A DNA stretch of 64,000 bases, from positions 496,001 to 560,000 of the forward strand of contig NZ_JAYKBP010000001.1 of NCBI RefSeq assembly GCF_035282405.1, written 5' to 3'. Source of the DNA: Parvimonas sp035282405 (GTDB lineage Bacteria; Bacillota; Clostridia; Tissierellales; Peptoniphilaceae). The notes beneath the pieces are model-generated. The model did not search any database, was not told the origin of the DNA, and saw only the letters and a program-made list of their open reading frames with translations. The translations under genes were made by a program, and so were the position numbers. Positions 59,134-64,000 of this stretch are shown one piece after another (position 1 is the stretch's first letter; every line of letters starts with the position of its first letter).

Positions 59134-60922
59134 TTTCTTTCTCCTGTTTATCATACTCTGTATATTCATTGTTTTCATTTATCAAACTCTTTATAAAATT
59201 ATATCCTACCGGATTTAATTTTTTTAATTCTTCCATCGTTGCAGGTCTTGTTTTTACTTCTTCCATGTTTGCAGGTATATCTTCAAATAAATCTTTTTTC
59301 AAATTTTCTAGAACTGGAGTTGCCTTTCTAATTTCATCTTCAATATATTTAAGACCTACAATTTCCTTAAACATTTTAGCTCTATTTATTGTTCCTTCTC
59401 GTACTCCTTTATAGTATTCATTATACACTTCAATAGGATCTCTACTTTTGTCTTTGCTGTAAAGATGTAAAATATTTACTGCATCTAAATCTGCTTTATA
59501 GTCATCTATATTCATTGATGGTTTCGTAAAAGCTTGATTAGTAACATCTCCTCTCCATCCAGCAAGTTCAGTTGTAAAATTATGAATTTCTTTTAAAGTA
59601 TAATATTCTGAAGCTTTATGGAATAATCCTGCTATATTTGCCAACCTTAAATATACTTTATATTGATTTGAAGCCATTGTTATTGCTTGGTGAGTATAAT
59701 CTCCCTTTCCATAATATCCATATCTATCCCTATCGCTATCCCACTTCTCTATAAAATCAGTTTCTGTTAAATGGTCTCCATATACTCGCTTATATTCAGC
59801 AAACTCTTTTTTGAAGTTTTCTTTTTCTTTATCCTTCATAATTCTTCCTTCAATTTGCTTTTTACCAGAAAATCTATGTTGATTATTTAATTCATACATT
59901 AACTGTGAGTACTCTTTTTTACTTAACCCTAGTTCTTTATATATCTCTTCTAACTTATATGGTGTTTTTATATTTTTCACTCTTCCCAATCCGACTGTTA
60001 CTATTTCTTCTCTATAAAAATATTTTATCAATCCTCCAGCTGTTCCATTCCACTTAAGTCCTTTATAATGTAATTCTCCTATAATTCTATTAAATATATA
60101 AAATCTTTCTTCCTTACTTAAATGTGCAAACTTTTTATCTATTGCTCTTTTTAACTTTAGTATTAAATTTGCTATTCTTTCGTCAAAGCCAAAATCTTTC
60201 ATTAAGACTTCTTTGTATTCCTTCTCTTCTCTAGTTTCTATTTTTCTTGCTTCATTTAGTTCGTTTAGTATATTTAGTTTTCTTAGCCATTCTTCTCCCT
60301 TTAACTCTTTTATATCAAATTCTCCTGACATTTGATTATAACAGCTTGTATTTTTTATTGCTCTTAAGCCTGATTTTATTGCTCTACTTAGCTCTTCTAT
60401 TTCTCTTGTTAGATTTTCTGTGCTTCGATTAAATATTCTTAATTTCCATAGTAATTCTTCATAGTATCTTCTCATATCTCTATATACATTGGAACTTACT
60501 AGAAGATGATTTTTATATTCATATTCTCCTTGCCCAATTTCATTTGGTAAAAGTACAATGTCATTTGATAAAAGTCTTTCCAGTCTTCTTTCTTGTGCTT
60601 TATACTCTGCTATTATTAATTCTAATTCTTCTTCATTTAAACTACTACTATGTACTTCTCTTACATATCTTTCCGGTAATTCTTTTGCCACTTTTGTTGT
60701 TAATTCTGATAACAGTTTTCCTCCCTTTACTATTGGCATTAATATTTCTTCAAAATATTCTCTCATTGCATCATAGGCTTGTCCTTTTAATTCCCCTGTT
60801 GTATAGCCTATCTTTGTTATTGCTCTTATTAAACCTTCATATCCTTCTATTTTATTTTTCATTTCTTTTTCTATACTTTCTGCTTGTCTCCTTGAATCTT
60901 CCAAGTTCATATTTATTCCCAT
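59123..60922 (-). CDS. LXG-domain type VII secreted toxin, TelC-like C-terminal domain
   Basis: 599 residues. About 1-190 is helical and Glu-rich like LXG delivery domains (MGINMNLEDSRRQAESIEKE start). About 235-350 has KDFGFDERIANLILKLK and WNGTAGGLIKYF, and 400-525 the Asp-rich region with GKGDYTHQAI (406-413), ELAGWRGDVTNQ (452-463) and DDYKADLDAVN (473-483), which I compare to the metal-dependent lipid II phosphatase TelC of Streptococcus intermedius. No signal peptide, as expected for a type VII substrate. Flanked by two small helical genes upstream and TipC-like immunity downstream. The essC/esx apparatus is not in the window. Confidence 0.8.
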   Translation of the reverse strand: MGINMNLEDSRRQAESIEKEMKNKIEGYEGLIRAITKIGYTTGELKGQAYDAMREYFEEILMPIVKGGKLLSELTTKVAKELPERYVREVHSSSLNEEELELIIAEYKAQERRLERLLSNDIVLLPNEIGQGEYEYKNHLLVSSNVYRDMRRYYEELLWKLRIFNRSTENLTREIEELSRAIKSGLRAIKNTSCYNQMSGEFDIKELKGEEWLRKLNILNELNEARKIETREEKEYKEVLMKDFGFDERIANLILKLKRAIDKKFAHLSKEERFYIFNRIIGELHYKGLKWNGTAGGLIKYFYREEIVTVGLGRVKNIKTPYKLEEIYKELGLSKKEYSQLMYELNNQHRFSGKKQIEGRIMKDKEKENFKKEFAEYKRVYGDHLTETDFIEKWDSDRDRYGYYGKGDYTHQAITMASNQYKVYLRLANIAGLFHKASEYYTLKEIHNFTTELAGWRGDVTNQAFTKPSMNIDDYKADLDAVNILHLYSKDKSRDPIEVYNEYYKGVREGTINRAKMFKEIVGLKYIEDEIRKATPVLENLKKDLFEDIPANMEEVKTRPATMEELKKLNPVGYNFIKSLINENNEYTEYDKQEKENEK

Positions 60923-60940
60923 TTTCTATCTTTCTCCTTT

Positions 60941-61200
60941 TTACTTCTTTTCATTTTCTATTTTATTATTTATATATTTTAAACTTGTTTGTAAATTTTC
61001 CTCTTCATCTAATATCATAGTATTAATATATTTTATCTCTTCTTCCAAAACTTCATAAAAACCTTGAATTTTCATATCGACTTTTTCATAGTTTATATTT
61101 CTTTTTCTTTCCTTGTATATTCTTCAAATTCCATTTTAAAATTATTTATTTTTCTTAATTTATCTTTTATAAATTCCTTTTTCTTTTCTAACTCTTTCAT
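60941..61200 (-). pseudogene. Small LXG-partner (Lap2/DUF3958-like) gene with a frameshift
   Basis: ATG 61198-61200 follows AGGAG at 8 bp and encodes 35 residues (MKELEKKKEFIKDKLRKIN...) to a TAA at 61093-61095. The -1 frame continues in the same charged helical style (NYEKVDMKIQGFYEVLEEE) to a TAA at 60941-60943, 18 bp before the toxin. Joined, they give 86 residues, the size and place of the second LXG-associated helical protein. The break lies in an A-rich run (AAAGAAAAAGAAA), so a lost base or a sequencing error is likely; I see no canonical slippery site. Confidence 0.6.
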
Positions 61201-61251
61201 TTTTAATACTCCTGCCTCTTTTTTATGTATAATTTTTTCTATGTATTATAT

Positions 61252-61521
61252 TTATCTTTTTAAAAATTTTTCTCCTATTTCATTATCTGCTTTTTTTAAT
61301 GTTGATTCAACTACTGAAACTTTTTTTAATGAAATTTCAAAGAAGCCTTTTATTTCTGAAGTAATAGATATTCCTTCTCTTATAGATTGTTGTATTTTTC
61401 GATTTGCTATAACTGTTGTACTAAAATCTAAACTTATACCTACTAGATTTCTTAGTGATTTTAGTTCTGCTTCTATTTCTTTAATCATATCTTCAACTAT
61501 TATACTATTGCTTTGTATCAT
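61252..61521 (-). CDS. WXG100-like LXG-associated protein (Lap1/TIGR04197-like)
   Basis: 89 residues from the second of two close ATGs (61519-61521), 7 bp after GAGGTGA. All-helical, with two helices separated near ISLDFSTTVIANRKIQQ and a C-terminal KKADNEIGEKF in place of the FxxxD export motif. Such proteins pair with the LXG domain to target the toxin to the type VII machine. First gene of the toxin operon. Confidence 0.75.
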   Translation of the reverse strand: MIQSNSIIVEDMIKEIEAELKSLRNLVGISLDFSTTVIANRKIQQSIREGISITSEIKGFFEISLKKVSVVESTLKKADNEIGEKFLKR

Positions 61522-61551
61522 TTTCATTCACCTCGTTTAACATATATTCCA

Positions 61552-61580
61552 ATTATAAACCATTAATTAGATTAATTCAA
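61552..61580 (-). promoter_or_regulatory. Promoter of the LXG toxin operon
   Basis: Minus strand: -35 TTGAAT (61575-61580), 17-bp spacer, -10 TATAAT (61552-61557), about 30 bases before the ATG. Confidence 0.7.
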
Positions 61581-61857
61581 TTTTATTCACAATAGAAGTA
61601 AGTAAAGATATTTTTAAACTAATTTAGCTAATTTCCTCTTTAAAAACTTCTAAAACTTTGCCTAAATTTTAAAAAAACATATTCTGCTTTTGTTTAATTT
61701 TTCTTGACATAATAAATCCTCCTGTGTGTTTTTATTTTTACACATCAGGAGGATTTTTCATTTACAATATATTTCACAATCTCTGATTATCCTAAAAAAC
61801 TATTTAATTATAAAATAACTTTTGAAATTTTTTAATTGGCTAACTTATTTTTTCAAT
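61581..61857. other. Intergenic stretch with one hairpin and a vestigial reading frame
   Basis: Apart from the hairpin at 61714-61756, it holds on the minus strand an AGGAGGA-TTTATT-ATG start (ATG at 61706-61708) leading into a 13-codon frame MSRKIKQKQNMFF, then stop. It may be the remnant of a lost gene. Nothing else seen. Confidence 0.45.
61714..61756. terminator. Strong hairpin downstream of the TDT transporter gene
   Basis: Stem of 11 bp (AAATCCTCCTG/CAGGAGGATTT) plus 5 bp after a bulge. Followed by U5 on the plus strand and a weaker U-run on the minus strand. It probably ends the minus-strand transcript; the stem also contains an AGGAGGA that it would mask. Confidence 0.6.
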
Positions 61858-62775
61858 TTAACTTTCTTTTTCTAATAAAAATTTCATATAACCAATAAAA
61901 ACATACAATACGATAAGCACTGCGACTATTTCTTGGAAATTAACAAAATATTTTAAAATTAAATTTTTACCATGTAAAGCCATCACATATCCAGTAAATA
62001 ATTTACTTGAAACTGCACTTATTACAAGTGGGAATGTAAAGCCTGAAAATCCAGGAGAAAATTTCAATTTTACTAAATTTGGCATATTCAATAAAACTAT
62101 AATATAAAAGAAAACTGAAATTGCAAATAATACTGTTGCAAATGTAAAATTCTTTTGTGGAAAAGCAACTAAATATCCTGCCAAAACAAGAGATCCAGGT
62201 GCAGATAAAATTGCAAAAGTTGGCTTTGCAGGTTCAGGAATTTCTTTGACTTTAAACACTCTAAAACAAACAACAGGTATCAAAACTAAATATGAAGCTA
62301 AAGCAAACCAAAAACAAATTTGACCTATTCTTAATTGTCCTACAGCTCCTGCAGAAACGCTAGCAGTTGCAATTCCTACATATACTATATACCAAGATGG
62401 AAAAACTTTTTTGATTGAAAAATTTGATATAAATTTAAAACTAAACCAAGCCATAAGTAGAACATGCAGTATTACACCTATAAACCAAATAATAACTGCT
62501 AAACTTGAAATATATGACTTAACATAAGTGCTTATTAGCATAGTTGCCATTGTGCTCGTTAAAAGTACACTTGCAACCACAGGATTATCTAAAACAGTTT
62601 TTAATTTTAAATTTAACAAAACAATTTTTAAAACAAAAATAACATATAAAATAAGTGCTACTCCACCTATACATAATCTAACAACATTACTATAAGATTG
62701 TAATAAGTTTCCAAGTGCAAACATTGCTAAAATCAAACCTGCAATAGGAATAGGTAATTTTTTTAAAAGATCCAT
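61858..62775 (-). CDS. TDT-family transporter (TehA/SLAC1-like)
   Basis: 305 residues, ten helices. Opening KLPIPIAGLILAMFALGNLLQ is the TehA/SLAC1 signature, followed by FPSWYIVYVGIATASVSAG in helix 5 and PTFAILSAPGSLVLAGYL in helix 7. TDT proteins move tellurite, sulfite, malate or anions; the substrate here is not evident. 74 bp after a DUF169 gene, with a hairpin between. Confidence 0.88.
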   Translation of the reverse strand: MDLLKKLPIPIAGLILAMFALGNLLQSYSNVVRLCIGGVALILYVIFVLKIVLLNLKLKTVLDNPVVASVLLTSTMATMLISTYVKSYISSLAVIIWFIGVILHVLLMAWFSFKFISNFSIKKVFPSWYIVYVGIATASVSAGAVGQLRIGQICFWFALASYLVLIPVVCFRVFKVKEIPEPAKPTFAILSAPGSLVLAGYLVAFPQKNFTFATVLFAISVFFYIIVLLNMPNLVKLKFSPGFSGFTFPLVISAVSSKLFTGYVMALHGKNLILKYFVNFQEIVAVLIVLYVFIGYMKFLLEKES

Positions 62776-62800
62776 ACAATTCTCCTTTACTAATTTTTTT

Positions 62801-62846
62801 AAATTATAGTTAGGAATTTCTAAAAAAGAAATCCCTAACTATAATA
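62801..62846 (-). terminator. Hairpin between the DUF169 gene and the TDT transporter gene
   Basis: Long stem ATAGTTAGGGATTTC/GAAATTCCTAACTAT with one mismatch and a U6-containing loop; weak U-tract. Either a partial terminator reducing downstream expression or an RNA end-stabiliser. Confidence 0.6.
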
Positions 62847-62849
62847 AAT

Positions 62850-63650
62850 TTATTTATCTATTGGTCCACCTAAGTATGCTCCAGTATCATAGTTTTTGTT
62901 TAACTCAATTACAGAATCATCCATATGATTCATTTTCATCTTCTTAATTATTTTTCTCTTATTTCCATTACGTTCAAAAGGATTTGTAGTTTCAATAATT
63001 CCTTGAACAACATTGTACCAATGTTTCCAAGCCATTCCAATTCCTAATTCATCCGGATGCCAGTTCGCCATAAGTCTTGTACCTGGACATAGGAATGTAA
63101 TATTAATTGTTCCATGTTCATAAGGAAGAGTTGTAAGATCATGACAAACAGCTTGCAGTCCAACAGTTTTCATTTCTGGAGAATATCCATTAAAATAAGA
63201 ATATCCATGGACAACTCTCATTATATTGTAAGCTTTTTCAACCATGACAACAACATCTGGTTCAACTGTAAAATTTTCTAAAGGCATTATTGCAATACCA
63301 TAAATTTGTCCTTTTAAAAATATCATTTCATCAGAAACGCTTTTTGAAGTTTCAAGATTTTTATAAATATTTTTACTTAGTCTAGCTTCTCCTGAAGCTA
63401 ATTTTGGTGGTGCTTGGTTAAATCCGAAAGCAACAGATCCATTTGGACAACCTTGATGTACCTTTCTTACCTTTACGTTTGACCCCTTTGATGCTAAATT
63501 AACAGCATTACAATATGTAACTTTATTTGCTCTTTCAGGTACTTCAAAATTTTCATAGCTTTCTTCATCGTGAAAAAATTTCACACCTACAACTTTACGA
63601 TTCAAATCTAAATATGAATTGATAAGTTTTACACTCTCTTGAATATCCAT
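62850..63650 (-). CDS. DUF169 family protein
   Basis: 266 residues of the DUF169 family: VGVKFFHDEESYENFE near the start, YCNAVNLASKG, KVHQGCPNGSVAFGF, then VMVEKAYNIMRVVHGYSYFNG and CHDLTTLPYEHGTINITFLCPG. Cys at 47, 68, 168 and 189 or so could bind a metal or cluster. Found in anaerobes and archaea; function unknown. AAGGAGG ribosome binding site. Possibly cotranscribed with the TDT gene. Confidence 0.88.
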   Translation of the reverse strand: MDIQESVKLINSYLDLNRKVVGVKFFHDEESYENFEVPERANKVTYCNAVNLASKGSNVKVRKVHQGCPNGSVAFGFNQAPPKLASGEARLSKNIYKNLETSKSVSDEMIFLKGQIYGIAIMPLENFTVEPDVVVMVEKAYNIMRVVHGYSYFNGYSPEMKTVGLQAVCHDLTTLPYEHGTINITFLCPGTRLMANWHPDELGIGMAWKHWYNVVQGIIETTNPFERNGNKRKIIKKMKMNHMDDSVIELNKNYDTGAYLGGPIDK

Positions 63651-63924
63651 TAAAAACCTCCTTTTTATATTTGATAAATTTTTTTGCTAATTTACAAAAA
63701 AATATAATCACGACCATATTAACATAAATTTATAAATAAGTCTAATAGTTTTTTTCTATGGATAAACATTATTAATAATTATTTTTTATTATAAAATTAA
63801 TTAGTTGATTTTTAAATATTTAACAACTTAATTAAAATACAAAAAAATCTTATGATAAAAAATTCACTATTTATTTATACACCTAATATAAGGTTGGTAT
63901 TGATATCCTTATTAATTTAAAGCA
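63651..63924. other. AT-rich intergenic stretch upstream of the DUF169 gene
   Basis: About 270 bases; must contain the DUF169 promoter (a weak TTAGAC/TAATAT pair with 18-bp spacing near 63720-63750 is the best seen). No gene or RNA recognised. Confidence 0.4.
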
Positions 63925-63928
63925 AAAA

Positions 63929-63954
63929 AAGAAATGCATTTTATCGCATTTCTT
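63929..63954 (-). terminator. Terminator of the gene entering from the right edge
   Basis: Stem AAGAAATGC/GCATTTCTT with an 8-base loop and U7 on the minus strand, overlapping the stop codon at 63953-63955. Confidence 0.8.
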
Positions 63955-64000
63955 ACTTCATTGTCAATTTTACTTTTTGCTTTTCAAGGTCAATTTCTAA
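63953..64000 (-). CDS. C-terminal end of an S1-domain protein (possibly Tex), truncated by the window
   Basis: Only 15 codons and a TAA are visible: LEIDLEKQKVKLTMK. This is the last strand of an S1 RNA-binding domain (compare xVDLExKRISLxMK ends of Tex and RpsA-like proteins). The terminator directly after the stop supports a real gene end. Identity beyond S1 cannot be told. Confidence 0.45.
   Translation of the reverse strand, partial: LEIDLEKQKVKLTMK

Noticed and set aside
58482..61020. Several plus-strand frames over the toxin/immunity genes
   Set aside because: Leu/Phe/Ile-rich shadows of charged helical proteins, no start signals.
1..64000. tRNA or rRNA genes
   Set aside because: Apart from the tRNA-like ends of tmRNA, I found no T-arm/CCA pattern or rRNA sequence by eye; a covariance-model scan was not possible.

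Overview
The window is a very AT-rich chromosomal segment with compact Firmicutes-type operons, strong GGAGG-type ribosome binding sites, TTG/GTG starts and intrinsic terminators after most transcription units. Gene content (yicC-gmk-rpoZ-coaBC-priA-def-fmt-rsmB, ruvCAB, ecfA1-ecfA2-ecfT-rqcH, peptidases, deoxynucleoside salvage, a TipC/LXG toxin cluster and phosphocholine decoration genes) fits a low-GC anaerobic Gram-positive. A member of the Peptoniphilaceae such as Parvimonas is my best guess, but this rests on style and gene content, not on a marker comparison. No rRNA, tRNA, CRISPR array, prophage or intact insertion sequence was seen.

Layout. 1-3.3 kb: end of an unknown membrane protein, then ruvCAB. 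3.3-6.2 kb: a small protein of unknown function, a LicB-like DMT transporter and a secreted glucosaminidase with six 38-residue repeats, preceded by three TGTAAY half-sites spaced as a WalR box. 6.4-15 kb: Na+/alanine symporter, MsrAB, deoD-deoC, folP-folK, pepT-pepD. 15-19 kb: an operon from prfB (with its +1 frameshift) through a 31-residue microprotein, recX, GIY-YIG, a coiled-coil protein, a PC4-like protein and a membrane J-protein. 19-24.6 kb: a second long minus-strand operon including a DUF3343/Se-S carrier-like protein and MscS. 24.8-26.8 kb: mreB and a radical SAM gene on the plus strand. 27-30 kb: accessory genes set between two copies of a direct repeat carrying the rsmB tail, its terminator and a promoter. 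30-38 kb: the translation/replication housekeeping operon. 38-42 kb: plus-strand island with tmRNA, two lipoproteins and a yedE-sirA pair in which each gene has an in-frame TGA, read here as selenocysteine. 42-47 kb: a small secreted/membrane pair behind a TACAnnTGTA operator, then rqcH and the ECF transporter module. 47-57.5 kb: a frameshifted NCS1 transporter, an HTH-LicC-LicA fusion, two paralogous membrane proteins, a flippase, two LicD proteins, a glycosyltransferase, sortase B and DHFR. 57.7-61.6 kb: a type VII LXG toxin cassette with two TipC-like immunity genes and two small helical partners, one frameshifted. 61.8-64 kb: a TDT-family transporter, a DUF169 protein and the last codons of an S1-domain protein.

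How the parts may work together. The LicA/LicC fusion, the LicD pair, the flippase and the glycosyltransferase would make and attach phosphocholine to a surface glycan; the LicB-like permease and the repeat-bearing glucosaminidase 45 kb away could be the uptake and choline-binding ends of the same system. The Sec-containing YedE and SirA/TusA-like proteins suggest a selenium or sulfur import and delivery pathway, to which the DUF3343 protein may also belong. The LXG cassette implies a type VII secretion apparatus elsewhere in the genome.
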